NCBI RefSeq assembly: GCF_000621205.1
Contig: NZ_KK211227.1
Location: forward strand, 92,893-156,892
Length of the DNA: 64,000 bases
Direction: 5' to 3'
Origin: Halotalea alkalilenta DSM 17697
Lineage (GTDB): Bacteria > Pseudomonadota > Gammaproteobacteria > Pseudomonadales > Halomonadaceae
Below the pieces are notes generated by a model. That model was not told the DNA's origin and did no database searches. It saw only the letters and a program-made list of their open reading frames with translations. This document shows positions 8,545-17,187 of this stretch, piece by piece. Made by a program: the position numbers and the translations under genes. Each line of letters opens with the position of its first letter. The stretch's first letter is position 1.

Positions 8545-8736
8545 TCAACCCAGTACGATCACCCAGTCTTCGCCAAGCACTCCTTGGCGCTGGCTCTGGC
8601 GGGTGATCAGCACCGGCTCCGGCGCGTAGAGGTCGAGATACTCCCCCGGCCTGCCGGTTACGCGGATCAACACGTCGACATCGCCCTTCTGCCGGCGCAG
8701 CACCTCGAGATGCGCGATCAGCTCGGAGGTCTTCAT
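8545..8736 (-). CDS. Small conserved-looking hypothetical protein
   Basis: A 63 aa acidic protein beginning MKTSELIAHLEVLRRQKGD and containing VDVLIRVTGRPGEYLDLY. A good ribosome-binding site (GGAGAAT) precedes the ATG at 8736. The style resembles short proteins with an N-terminal helix and a beta hairpin found in phages and proteobacteria, but I do not recognise a named family. It stands alone between the repeat cluster and the FAD-oxidase gene. Function unknown. Confidence 0.6.
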   Translation of the reverse strand: MKTSELIAHLEVLRRQKGDVDVLIRVTGRPGEYLDLYAPEPVLITRQSQRQGVLGEDWVIVLG

Positions 8737-8906
8737 CTGGATTCTCCATCTCGGCCCGCTCGGGCTCGATCATCACTGACCGAGATGACACCAAGATGAT
8801 GCCGGGGCGATGAATCGCTCTTGATCAGACCGGAACTTCAGCGGAGCAACGGCGGACCTGTCCGTCTCCGGCCTCAACGACCAGGAGCTCTCCAGTCTCC
8901 CAAGGC

Positions 8907-10295
8907 TCAGCGCGGGTCGCTGGTGGAGAAGACCTTGCCGGGATTCATCAGCTCGAAGGGGTCGAGGGCGCGCTTCAGCGCCAGCATGACATCGATCGCT
9001 TGTTCGCCGCATTCGCGCTTCAAGTAGTCGATCTTGCCGGTGCCGATGCCATGTTCACCGCTACAGGTGCCGCCCACCGAGAGCGCCTTATCGACGATCG
9101 CCGAGTTGATCCGCGCGACTTCGGCCATCTCCTCGGGCCGCGCGGGATCGACCGAAAACACCGCGTGAAAATTGCCATCGCCGACGTGGCCGAGGATCGC
9201 GGCCGGCACCTGGGTGGTGTCGAGGGCGGCCTGGGCATGCAGGATGCATTCACTGAGTCGCGAGACCGGTACGCAGACGTCGGAGCTCCACCCCCGGCCA
9301 CCGGGACGCTGGGCGACGATGGCGAAGAACGCATCCTTGCGCGCAGCCCACAAACGCTCGCGGGCTTCAATTTCGCTGGCCCATTCGAAGCCCACCGCGC
9401 CGTGTGCGGCGGCGATCGTTTCGACCTTTTCGATCTGCTCGGCCACCGCTGCGGCCGAGCCGGCGAACTCGAACACCAGCGTGTCCCGCGGTGCGAGCGA
9501 GAGCCCCGAATAGGCATTGACCGCTTGCACCAAGCGCCGATCCATCAGTTCCATGCGGGCGATCGGTATGCCCTTCTGCACCACCGCGATGGCGGTGTCG
9601 ACCGCATCCCCCACGCAAGGAAATCCACAAACCGCGACCGAGCTGGTTTCGGGTATGGCGTAGAGCCGCAGGGTGACTTCGGTGATGATGCCAAGCGTGC
9701 CTTCCGAGCCGACCAGCAGGCGGGTGAGGTCGTAACCGGCGGCGGACTTGCGCGCGCGGCCGCCGGTCTTGATCACCCGGCCGTCGGCCAGCACCACGGT
9801 CAGCGCCAGTACGTTTTCACGCATGGTGCCGTAGCGCACCGCGTTGGTTCCAGAGGCGCGGGTGGCGACCATTCCGCCCAGCGTCGCACCGACTCCCGCA
9901 TCGATCGGGAAGAACAGGCCCTCGGCCACCAGCGCCTGGTTGAGCCCCTCGCGGGTAACACCGGCCTGCACGGTGCAGTCGAGATCGCTCGCACTGACCC
10001 GCAGCACCCGATCCATCCTCGAGAGATCGATGCTGAGCCCGCCTCGCTGGGCGCTCAGCTGCCCTTCGAGCGAGGTACCCGCGCCGAAAGCGACCAGCGG
10101 AATCCGCTCGCGCGCGCAGAGCGATACCGCGAGCGCCACTTCCTCAGTGCTCTCGGCGAATAACACCGCGTCGGGATTCGCCGGCGCGTGATGCGCCTTG
10201 CCGCCGGCGTGAGCGACCAGCGTGGCGACATCGGTGGTGAAGCGATCTGCGAAACGTTCGCGCAATTCGCTGAAGGCCTTGCTTCGTTCATGCAT
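8907..10295 (-). CDS. FAD-linked oxidase (D-lactate/2-hydroxyacid dehydrogenase-like)
   Basis: A 462 aa flavoprotein of the GlcD/LDHD type. The N-terminal FAD-binding (PCMH-type) domain shows PLVAFGAGTSLEGQ, DAGVGATLGGMVATRASGTN and LLVGSEGTLGIITE. The C-terminal FAD-oxidase domain ends with GTCSGEHGIGTGK, whose histidine region is typical of D-lactate dehydrogenases. It probably oxidises a D-2-hydroxy acid and passes electrons to the respiratory chain. The ATG at 10295 follows AAGGAG by about 11 nt. It is 8 bp downstream of the sulfurtransferase gene and last in the leftward gene series. The exact substrate is not determined. Confidence 0.85.
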   Translation of the reverse strand: MHERSKAFSELRERFADRFTTDVATLVAHAGGKAHHAPANPDAVLFAESTEEVALAVSLCARERIPLVAFGAGTSLEGQLSAQRGGLSIDLSRMDRVLRVSASDLDCTVQAGVTREGLNQALVAEGLFFPIDAGVGATLGGMVATRASGTNAVRYGTMRENVLALTVVLADGRVIKTGGRARKSAAGYDLTRLLVGSEGTLGIITEVTLRLYAIPETSSVAVCGFPCVGDAVDTAIAVVQKGIPIARMELMDRRLVQAVNAYSGLSLAPRDTLVFEFAGSAAAVAEQIEKVETIAAAHGAVGFEWASEIEARERLWAARKDAFFAIVAQRPGGRGWSSDVCVPVSRLSECILHAQAALDTTQVPAAILGHVGDGNFHAVFSVDPARPEEMAEVARINSAIVDKALSVGGTCSGEHGIGTGKIDYLKRECGEQAIDVMLALKRALDPFELMNPGKVFSTSDPR

Positions 10296-10303
10296 CGCTG
10301 CTC

Positions 10304-11182
10304 TCACTCCTTCCCCGGTTCGAAACTGGATTCGCCCTGCGCGCACGGCAAGCGTTCGTCCGCCCCCCACTGCATCCAGGAGCCGTCATAGACCGCCACG
10401 TCGTGCTTGCCGAGCCGGTACAGCGCGAAGGCCAGCGCGCAGGCGGTGACCCCCGAGCCACAGCTGGCGATCACCGGCGCGTGCCAGTCGAGCCCGACGG
10501 TCTCGAAGCGAGCACGCAGCGTACGCTCATCGAGCATCCGGCCGGTGGTTGGATCGCTCAGCCGATCGAATGCGAGGTTGAGGCTGCCCGGTATGTGCCC
10601 CGAACGAAGGCCAGGGCGCTTCTCCGCCTCGGCGCCGGTGAAGCGAGAAGCGCTGCGCGCATCGATCAGCTGGGCGCGGTGCGAAGCGAGGTTCTCCTCC
10701 ACCGCCCTCTGGTCGCGGACCAGCTCCGGCCTGAAGCGCGCGCGAAACCGCCGTGGCGCCCAATGCGACGGTTGCGCGGTGACTTCGCGGCCCTCGGCGA
10801 GCCATTTTCGCAAACCGCCGTCGAGCAGCCTCGTGCGCCGGTGTCCGAACACCTCGAGCGTCCACCAGGCGCGCGCCGCCGACATCAGCCCCGGGGTGTC
10901 GTAAACCACCACCAGCGTATCGTCGTCGATTCCCAGCTCGCCGATCAGCCTCTCGGCCAGCGCGGGGTCGGGCAGCATATGGGGCAGCGACGAGCCGGGA
11001 TCGGCGAAGGCATCGATGTCGAAGAAACGCGCGCCTTCGATATGCCGCTGGGCATAGAGTTCGCCACCGGTGGGCGTCACCCCAGGCAAGGTGTAGGTGG
11101 CATCGAGCACCACCAGCGCGTCGTCGTGGAGATGACGAGCGAGCCAGTCGGTGGATACCAGGGGATCTGGTGAAGAGGTCAT
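10304..11182 (-). CDS. sseA: 3-mercaptopyruvate/thiosulfate sulfurtransferase
   Basis: A 292 aa double-rhodanese protein. The first domain includes [18 protein letters not shown] and the second carries the active-site loop CGSGVTAC, whose cysteine accepts sulfur. The CGSGVTA form points to 3-mercaptopyruvate as the preferred donor over thiosulfate (CRKGVTA in classical rhodanese). The start at 11182 follows AGGAAG. It lies between the ABC ATPase gene (72-bp gap) and the FAD-oxidase gene (8-bp gap), all leftward. Beside a putative organosulfur operon it may handle sulfur from cysteine-derived mercaptopyruvate; this link is inferred. Confidence 0.9.
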   Translation of the reverse strand: MTSSPDPLVSTDWLARHLHDDALVVLDATYTLPGVTPTGGELYAQRHIEGARFFDIDAFADPGSSLPHMLPDPALAERLIGELGIDDDTLVVVYDTPGLMSAARAWWTLEVFGHRRTRLLDGGLRKWLAEGREVTAQPSHWAPRRFRARFRPELVRDQRAVEENLASHRAQLIDARSASRFTGAEAEKRPGLRSGHIPGSLNLAFDRLSDPTTGRMLDERTLRARFETVGLDWHAPVIASCGSGVTACALAFALYRLGKHDVAVYDGSWMQWGADERLPCAQGESSFEPGKE

Positions 11183-11253
11183 CGAAACTTCCTGCGCATG
11201 TATGAAAGTGAACGAAGGCGGCCTTTCGTCGGCCACCAGACGATACGACCGGC

Positions 11254-12015
11254 CTACAGCACGGTGGAAAGAAAAGCGCTGGTGCGCTCGTGGCGCGGCG
11301 CGTCCAGCACCTGGCTCGGCGGGCCGGACTCGATGATCCGGCCCTGGTCCATGAACACGATCTGGTCGGCGACCTCGCGGGCGAAGCCGATTTCATGGGT
11401 CACCACCATCATGGTCATGCCGCTGCGAGCCAGCGACTTCATCACCTGCAGCACGTCACCGACCAGCTCCGGATCGAGTGCGGAAGTCGGCTCATCGAAC
11501 AGCATCACCTCCGGCTCCATCGCCAGCGCCCGTGCAATCGCGATGCGCTGCTGCTGGCCGCCGGAAAGTTCGCGCGGCCAGGCCGCTGCGCGATCGGCAA
11601 GACCGACTTGGGCGAGCAGGCGCTGGGCGCGTGCGATGGCGACCGCCTTGGACTCGCGGCGCACCAAGAGTGGCGCCTCGATGAGGTTCTCGATCACGGT
11701 CCGGTGGAGGAACAGGTTGAAATGCTGGAACACCATGCCGATACGCGCGCGCTGGCGCGCCACCGCGCGGGCGCTGAGCTCGTGCAGCCGGTCGCCGTCG
11801 CGGCGATAGCCGATCAGCTCACCGCCGACTTCGATGGTGCCCGCATCGACGCTCTCGAGGTGATTGACGCAGCGCAGCAGGGTCGACTTTCCCGATCCGG
11901 ACGGCCCGAGCACCACGCAGACGCTGCCCTCGGGGATCGCCAGCGAAACGTCGTCGAGCACGCGGGTGAAACCGAACGATTTGCTCACCCGGGAGATTTC
12001 GATCGCGGCACTCAT
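11254..12015 (-). CDS. Polar amino acid ABC transporter, ATP-binding protein
   Basis: A 253 aa ATPase with Walker [11 protein letters not shown]-loop MVFQHFNLF, signature LSGGQQQR and Walker [14 protein letters not shown]. It is of the GlnQ/HisP/YxeO type that energises polar amino acid importers. The ATG at 12015 overlaps the permease stop as ATGA (12012-12015). With the permease and binding protein upstream it makes a complete importer that has a single permease gene, which would have to act as a homodimer. Confidence 0.93.
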   Translation of the reverse strand: MSAAIEISRVSKSFGFTRVLDDVSLAIPEGSVCVVLGPSGSGKSTLLRCVNHLESVDAGTIEVGGELIGYRRDGDRLHELSARAVARQRARIGMVFQHFNLFLHRTVIENLIEAPLLVRRESKAVAIARAQRLLAQVGLADRAAAWPRELSGGQQQRIAIARALAMEPEVMLFDEPTSALDPELVGDVLQVMKSLARSGMTMMVVTHEIGFAREVADQIVFMDQGRIIESGPPSQVLDAPRHERTSAFLSTVL

Positions 12016-12920
12016 CGGCGTGCTCCCGACCGGGGAAGCGCACCGCGAGCCAGCCATTGCCACGACATCGCACTCTGCTGCGCGGCGCCGCGACCGTAGT
12101 GGCGCTCGATCATGAACTGGCCGATCGACAACAGCGTGGTCATCGCCATGTACCAGATCGTCGCCACCATCAGCAGTGGAATCACCTCATAGGTACGCTG
12201 ATAGATGATCTGCGCTGAATAGAGCAGATCCTGCAGCGCTATCACCGATACCACCGCGGTGGTCTTGAGCTGCCCGATCACCTCGTTACCCGCCGGCGGC
12301 AGGATGGTACGCATCGCCTGGGGCAGGACCACACGGCGAAAACCCTGGAACGGGGTCAGCCCCAACGCCTGGGCGGCGTCGTGCTGGCCTGCATTGACGC
12401 CGAGGATACCGGCACGAACGATCTCGGCGGCATAGGCCGCCTGGTGCATCACCAGGGCGATCACGGCGGCGCTGAACGGGCTGATCACACTGTTGGTCGG
12501 CGCAGACCACAGCTCGCCGAGACCGGGGATGGACAGCGCCAGCCGAGGATAGAGCGCGGCGATGTTGTACCAGAGGAACAGCTGGACCAGCATCGGCACT
12601 GCGCGAAACAGCCAGGTGTAGGTCCAGCTCACCGCCACCAGGACCGGATTGGCGCTGAGTCGCATCAATGCCAGCACGATGCCGCCAGCGAAGCCGAACA
12701 CCACTGAGATGAAGGTCAGCTCGATGGTCATGCCCACCCCTGCGAGAATCGAGTCGCTGGTGAGATTGCGCGCCACCACCTCCCACTCGAAATTGGGGTT
12801 GCGAACCATCGAATCGATCATCAGCGCGACGACCGCCAGTGCCACGAGCGCAGAGCACCAGCGCCCGTAGTGGCGCTTGCGCACCACCTTCAGCGGCGCC
12901 GCGGCAGGCTCAGGCACCAT
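12012..12920 (-). CDS. Polar amino acid ABC transporter, permease
   Basis: A 302 aa inner-membrane protein of the HisM/GlnP permease type. It has a cytoplasmic N-terminal stretch, one extra helix (residues ~22-40) and then the usual permease core starting [16 protein letters not shown]. The EAA cytoplasmic loop is seen as [23 protein letters not shown]. It overlaps the binding-protein gene by 11 bp and the ATPase gene by 4 bp. It resembles B. subtilis YxeN/TcyL-type permeases in context; the substrate is inferred from neighbours only. Confidence 0.92.
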   Translation of the reverse strand: MVPEPAAAPLKVVRKRHYGRWCSALVALAVVALMIDSMVRNPNFEWEVVARNLTSDSILAGVGMTIELTFISVVFGFAGGIVLALMRLSANPVLVAVSWTYTWLFRAVPMLVQLFLWYNIAALYPRLALSIPGLGELWSAPTNSVISPFSAAVIALVMHQAAYAAEIVRAGILGVNAGQHDAAQALGLTPFQGFRRVVLPQAMRTILPPAGNEVIGQLKTTAVVSVIALQDLLYSAQIIYQRTYEVIPLLMVATIWYMAMTTLLSIGQFMIERHYGRGAAQQSAMSWQWLARGALPRSGARR

Positions 12921-13824
12921 CGAGGATCTCCTGGTTGCTCCTGGCCTCGCTCACCGCGCCATAGCCGATCTCCCAGCGCTCGAGGATCCGTCGATAGGTA
13001 CCGTCGTCGATCAGCGATTGCAGCGCTTGACGCACCGGCTCGGTGAGCTCGGAGTCCTTGCCGAGGCCGATGCCGACGTAGCTCGGCGGCACCTCGAACT
13101 CTCCGCCCAGCATCAGCGCACCGCGAGAGGCCGACGCCTGGTACTTGAGCCCTTCATAGGGACCGAAGAATGCCGGCGTACGCCCGCTGACCACCGACTG
13201 CACGCCTGACGGACGGTCGGGGAACAGCGGTATGTCGATCTTCTCTTTGCCTTCGGCGACGCAGCGCTCGCTCTGCTGTTCGAGCACCGCCACGTTCTGG
13301 GTACCGGAGCCACCGCCGACGGTCCTGCCACAGAGCTGGTCCAATTCGGTGAGCCGCTCGTCGCCGGCATCGCTTCGAACCACCATGCCGAGGCGGTTAT
13401 TGTTGAAATAGCTGACGAAATCGATCCGCTTGAGGCGCACCGAATTGACGTCGAGATTGGCCAGCGCGGCATCGTAGCGCCCGGTGCTCAGCCCCGGAAT
13501 GATGTTGTCGAAACCGCCCGCATCGTGCCAGCGGGGCTCAAGCCCAAGACGATGCGCGATGGCGGTCATCACATCTACTTCCCGACCCTCGAGCGAGCGG
13601 TTGTCTTCGCCATAGAACACCGTCGGCGGCGTATTGGGGTTGGTGCCGATATTGATGACCCCGGCCTGCCGTATGGCATCAGGAAGGATCGCTTGCAGCG
13701 CTGGGTCGGCGCTGACCTCGAAGTCGGTCTTGATCGGTACGTTGGACTGCTGCGCCTGCGCGGTGGCGCAGACCGACAAGGCCAGGGTCATGGTAAGGGC
13801 GAATCGTCTCAATATGCTCATCAA
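12910..13824 (-). CDS. Polar amino acid ABC transporter, substrate-binding protein
   Basis: A 304 aa secreted periplasmic protein of the SBP family 3 type. Residues 1-24 form a Sec signal peptide ending ATAQAQ. The mature part contains the family features GVINIGTNPNTPPTVFY, SLEGREVDVMTAIAHRLGL and GRYDAALANLDV. The ATG overlaps the monooxygenase stop as ATGA at 13821-13824. Family 3 proteins bind amino acids, cystine and S-substituted cysteines. Position right after an NtaA/YxeK-like monooxygenase favours a modified cysteine or amino acid ligand (inference). Confidence 0.92.
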   Translation of the reverse strand: MMSILRRFALTMTLALSVCATAQAQQSNVPIKTDFEVSADPALQAILPDAIRQAGVINIGTNPNTPPTVFYGEDNRSLEGREVDVMTAIAHRLGLEPRWHDAGGFDNIIPGLSTGRYDAALANLDVNSVRLKRIDFVSYFNNNRLGMVVRSDAGDERLTELDQLCGRTVGGGSGTQNVAVLEQQSERCVAEGKEKIDIPLFPDRPSGVQSVVSGRTPAFFGPYEGLKYQASASRGALMLGGEFEVPPSYVGIGLGKDSELTEPVRQALQSLIDDGTYRRILERWEIGYGAVSEARSNQEILDGA

Positions 13825-15173
13825 GCGTACTCGTCGGCGAAGGGGCGCAGGTTGGCGAAATTCTCGGCCACGCTGGGCAGGCCGAGATTCTCGCGCAGGG
13901 TGTCGAATGCATAGTTCTCGCGGAACAATCCACGGCGGCGCAGTTCGGGGATCACCAGGTCGACGAACAGCTCGAGCTGGCCGGGCAGGACCGCGGGCAT
14001 CACATTGAATCCATCGGCACCGCCCTGCTCGAGCCAGTTCTCGAAGTCGTCGGCGATGTCATTCGCGTCACCGACCACCACCCGATGCCCGCGCGAGCCC
14101 GCCGCTACCGCCGCCAGCTGGCGCAGGGTCAGCCCCTCGCGCGCAGCGAGATCGGTGAGCAGACGTACACGGCTCTGGCCGCCCTCCACTTCGCCGACCT
14201 CCGGCACTGGCCCATCGAGGGGATGAGCGGACAGATCGAAACCGAAACGCGCGGAGAGCTGCTGGATGCCGTTGTCGATATCGACCCATTGATTGAGCTG
14301 ATCCCAAGTCCGCTGCGCCTCGGCACGGTCACGCCCAACGATCGGCATCACCCCCGGCAGCACCAGCAGATGGTCGGGATTGCGCCCTGCCGCCGCGACC
14401 AGCCGCTTCTGGCTGCGGTAGAACGCCTGTCCTTCCTTCAGGGTGGCGGCGGCAGTGAACACCACCTCGGCGGTCTGCGCGGCGAGGCGCTGACCAGCGG
14501 GCGAGGAGCCGGCTTCGATGATCACCGGCCGCCCCTGGGGTGAGCGGGCGATGTTCAACGGACCCTCGACGGAAAAATGCTTACCGCGATGGTTGGCTGG
14601 GTGGATCTTGTCGTCATCGGCATAGATCCCGCGCGCCTTGTCGGCCACGATCGCACCCTCCTCCCAGCCATCCCACAGCGCATGGGTCACTTCGAGAAAC
14701 TCTTGCGCCAGCGCATAGCGATCGGCATGGCTCGGCAGGTCCTCACGGCTGAAATTGCGGGCGGCCCCCTCGGAAAAGGAAGTGACCACGTTCCATGCCG
14801 CGCGGCCGTGGCTGATGTGGTCGATCGAGGCCAGTGCGCGAGCGAGGTGGAACGGCTGGTCGAAGGTCGTCGAGGCGGTCGCGGCCAGACCGATATGCCG
14901 GGTACGCCCGGCAAGGGCGGCGAGCAGAGTCAGCGGCTCGAGCCGTGACATCGTCGATGGCAGCCTATGCACGCTGGTGGCCAGCGCATCGCCGACGAAG
15001 AACATATCGAAGCCCCCGCGCTCGGCGGTTTCGGCGATCCAGCCGAACCAGTCGATATCGGTCGGCGAGCCCTTCGCCTCGGGATGACGCCAGCCACCGA
15101 CATGGTGGCCCAGCGCCTGTACGAAGAGACCTAGCCTCAGCTGTCGCCGAGGCTCAATGTCAGCATTACTCAT
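13821..15173 (-). CDS. NtaA/SnaA/DszA-family FMN-dependent monooxygenase (YxeK-like)
   Basis: A 450 aa luciferase-fold protein of the length typical for nitrilotriacetate monooxygenase, DszA and YxeK. Recognisable segments are LGLFVQALGHHVGGWRHPEA, FDMFFVGDA, ASIDHISHGRAAWNVVTS and SPQGRPVIIEAGSSPAGQ. Members use FMNH2 and O2 to cleave C-N or C-S bonds. In B. subtilis, YxeK acts on N-acetyl-S-(2-succino)cysteine and is encoded with an ABC importer (YxeMNO) and a PrpD-family protein (YxeQ); the same four elements surround this gene. It overlaps both neighbours by 4 bp. A flavin reductase partner is not visible in the window. Family is firm, substrate inferred. Confidence 0.88.
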   Translation of the reverse strand: MSNADIEPRRQLRLGLFVQALGHHVGGWRHPEAKGSPTDIDWFGWIAETAERGGFDMFFVGDALATSVHRLPSTMSRLEPLTLLAALAGRTRHIGLAATASTTFDQPFHLARALASIDHISHGRAAWNVVTSFSEGAARNFSREDLPSHADRYALAQEFLEVTHALWDGWEEGAIVADKARGIYADDDKIHPANHRGKHFSVEGPLNIARSPQGRPVIIEAGSSPAGQRLAAQTAEVVFTAAATLKEGQAFYRSQKRLVAAAGRNPDHLLVLPGVMPIVGRDRAEAQRTWDQLNQWVDIDNGIQQLSARFGFDLSAHPLDGPVPEVGEVEGGQSRVRLLTDLAAREGLTLRQLAAVAAGSRGHRVVVGDANDIADDFENWLEQGGADGFNVMPAVLPGQLELFVDLVIPELRRRGLFRENYAFDTLRENLGLPSVAENFANLRPFADEYA

Positions 15174-16522
15174 GGTGTGCTTCCGTTCGGGATGAGAAAT
15201 TCGAGCAAAGCGGCGATGTCCCGGTCGCTGCGCAGCGCAAGATGATGGCGGAGCCGATCCAGCGCCGGGCCATCGAGCGTCCCGGTGAGCTTGGCGTCGA
15301 TGTCGACCGGCCGCGCCACGACCTCGGCCCTGGTCACCTGCTCGACCAGTTCACGTTTGGAGGTGAGGCGCAGGATGATGCGGTGAAAACGCGCGTCGGG
15401 ATCGAGCGCGTCCGGCGTCGCGGCGGGATCTTCCTCGCGCACCACCCGCGCTGCCAGCGCGGCCAGGCGGGCATCCACCGGCCCTTCGACGAAACGGGAG
15501 AGCGCCACCTCACCTTCCAATAGCGCTGCGGCGATCACGTATTCGAGGCTGAAGCGCGCTTCGACACCGTTTTTGGGTACGCGGATGAAGGGGGCGACAT
15601 CGGCACCGGGCGGAAACTGCACCACTACCTGCTCGATCAAATCGTCCAGATCATCGGTGCCATATGCTTCGACCAGCCGCACGCGCAGCGCCAGCGCGGC
15701 ATCCGCCGCGCCATGGGTGCCGCCGCAGGTAGGGTAGCGCTTGAACTCGAGGCCCGGCGCGACGATGCGCCATGGCGCGCCCCAATCCGCCAGCAGTCGC
15801 TCGGGACGAGCAGCGCCGAGCCCCAGGGTGTCGAGAAACCCCGGCAACACCTCCCGGTTGGCGGGAAAATCCAGCGCTGCCAGCCTTGCTGACTCATAGC
15901 CCGCCCGAGCCGCAAGGCCTGCATGCAAGGGTTTGGCGGCCGAGCCGAACTGCGCCCGCAAACCGGCGGCCTGGGTCGCCGCCAGACCGAGCGCGATCGC
16001 CGTGCGTTCGATGTCGAGACGAAGCAGTCTGGCCACCGCGGCGGCGGCCGCGATGGTGCCGAGCGTCGCGGTCGAGTGGAAACCGGCGACATAGTGGCGC
16101 GAACCTATCGCCAACCCAAGCCTTCCGGCGACCTCCACCCCGAGGATGTAGGCGCTGAGGAGCTCTTCGCTCGAGCCAGGGTGCTGCTTCCATGCCGCCA
16201 GCAAGGCGGACAGGACCACCGTACTCGGATGCCCCCGCATTCCGGGATGGTAATCGTCGAAATCCAACGCATGGCCGAGATAGCCGAGCACTACCGCCCG
16301 GTGTCCGGGTTCATCCAGGGCGAACATTTCACGCACCGGGCCAAGCCCCGAATCGGGCACTAGAGCGGTGGCAACCGGCAGCGCGGAGGCGATGAAATCA
16401 GCCACCCCGCGGCGCGCGGCCGCCCGCGCCGAAGCCTGCGATGGGGAGGAGCGCTGGATGGCGAACGCCAGCGCGTCGGTAAGTACCCCAGGACTCGGTG
16501 GATAAACACGGGAAGTATTCAT
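15170..16522 (-). CDS. MmgE/PrpD-family protein (YxeQ-like)
   Basis: A 450 aa soluble protein of the MmgE/PrpD family, which includes 2-methylcitrate dehydratase, cis-aconitate decarboxylase and iminodisuccinate epimerase. Characteristic segments are LGHALDFDDYHPGMRGHPST, GVEVAGRLGLAIG, GFHSTATLGTIAAAAAVARL and FKRYPTCGGTHGAADAAL. It is the first gene of the leftward operon and overlaps the monooxygenase by ATGA. A PrpD protein beside an NtaA-type monooxygenase suggests handling of a succinyl-like dicarboxylate part, as proposed for yxeQ. A true 2-methylcitrate dehydratase is unlikely because prpB/prpC are absent here. Confidence 0.85.
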   Translation of the reverse strand: MNTSRVYPPSPGVLTDALAFAIQRSSPSQASARAAARRGVADFIASALPVATALVPDSGLGPVREMFALDEPGHRAVVLGYLGHALDFDDYHPGMRGHPSTVVLSALLAAWKQHPGSSEELLSAYILGVEVAGRLGLAIGSRHYVAGFHSTATLGTIAAAAAVARLLRLDIERTAIALGLAATQAAGLRAQFGSAAKPLHAGLAARAGYESARLAALDFPANREVLPGFLDTLGLGAARPERLLADWGAPWRIVAPGLEFKRYPTCGGTHGAADAALALRVRLVEAYGTDDLDDLIEQVVVQFPPGADVAPFIRVPKNGVEARFSLEYVIAAALLEGEVALSRFVEGPVDARLAALAARVVREEDPAATPDALDPDARFHRIILRLTSKRELVEQVTRAEVVARPVDIDAKLTGTLDGPALDRLRHHLALRSDRDIAALLEFLIPNGSTP

Positions 16523-17012
16523 ATCGAGAGGATCAAGGTCGAAAAAGTCCCACTGTAGACGGCACCGATATCAAGGCCCGGCCCTATCGAAAGTTCGTAT
16601 GCCATTGCGAAACAGACGGGCGAGGAGAACGGGCACCATAGTACCTGCCGGTTAGAGGACGTTGAATTTCAACCGGATATCTATTTCGAATCTCTTATTT
16701 CCGATAGTTGAATATCGATATTCACACTCGCGCACCGAAGACCCAGCGCCGAACCTTCCACCCGTTCCAGCATGTCGATCCCGGGCCTGGCGTGGGGGCG
16801 AGGGATATGCATGACGAGGTGGAAGGATCGCGCGATGGCGATGTGGATGCATCTAAGGGCGCAACGCTGTTTTAAGGCGCGCTTGAAACGCCATTGATCG
16901 GTACATTGATCAGGTGAGAAACGAACAACATCGCGGCTTAATATAAAAACTGAAACAGTTCTCCCACTAATCTACACTGATCACTTCCGAGCCAAGGAGG
17001 CGAAAGACGTCG
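16523..17012. promoter_or_regulatory. Divergent intergenic region between the yxe-like operon and a small gene
   Basis: This 490-bp gap has lower GC than its flanks, especially 16.66-16.73 kb and 16.91-16.98 kb, as expected for promoters of the leftward operon and of the rightward 45 aa gene. Near the right end lie TTAATATAAA and TACACT, possible -10 elements, and the ribosome-binding site AAGGAGG at 16995-17001. A short repeated TTGATC occurs twice near 16.9 kb. No longer gene was found and no regulator gene is adjacent. Confidence 0.4.
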
Positions 17013-17150
17013 ATGACTATCATGGATGGATCGTCCAAACGGCGATCCGCTGCCGACGATCAGCAGATCAAGGCCTTCGAGCAAGAACTCGAGCGGGTCC
17101 GGGCCATCTCGGTCAAAGGCTATCGGCTGCCGGCGAAGAAACCGCGGTAG
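17013..17150 (+). CDS. 45-residue hypothetical protein
   Basis: A very short gene with a near-perfect ribosome-binding site (AAGGAGG, about 11 nt before the ATG). The product begins MTIMDGSSKRRSAADDQQIK and ends VKGYRLPAKKPR. It is highly charged with a single amphipathic helix in the middle and a basic tail, and has no membrane segment. I do not recognise a family. Strong translation signals and an AT-rich upstream region argue that it is real. It could be a small regulator or a nucleic-acid-associated peptide; this is speculation. Confidence 0.55.
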   Translation: MTIMDGSSKRRSAADDQQIKAFEQELERVRAISVKGYRLPAKKPR

Positions 17151-17187
17151 CGCGACGCCTTAGACGGCCGATGGCTGCGCGCCTTCC

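Noticed and set aside
15170-16522. 2-methylcitrate dehydratase prpD of propionate catabolism
   Set aside because: No prpB, prpC or acnD nearby; the operon partners are a flavin monooxygenase and an amino acid importer.
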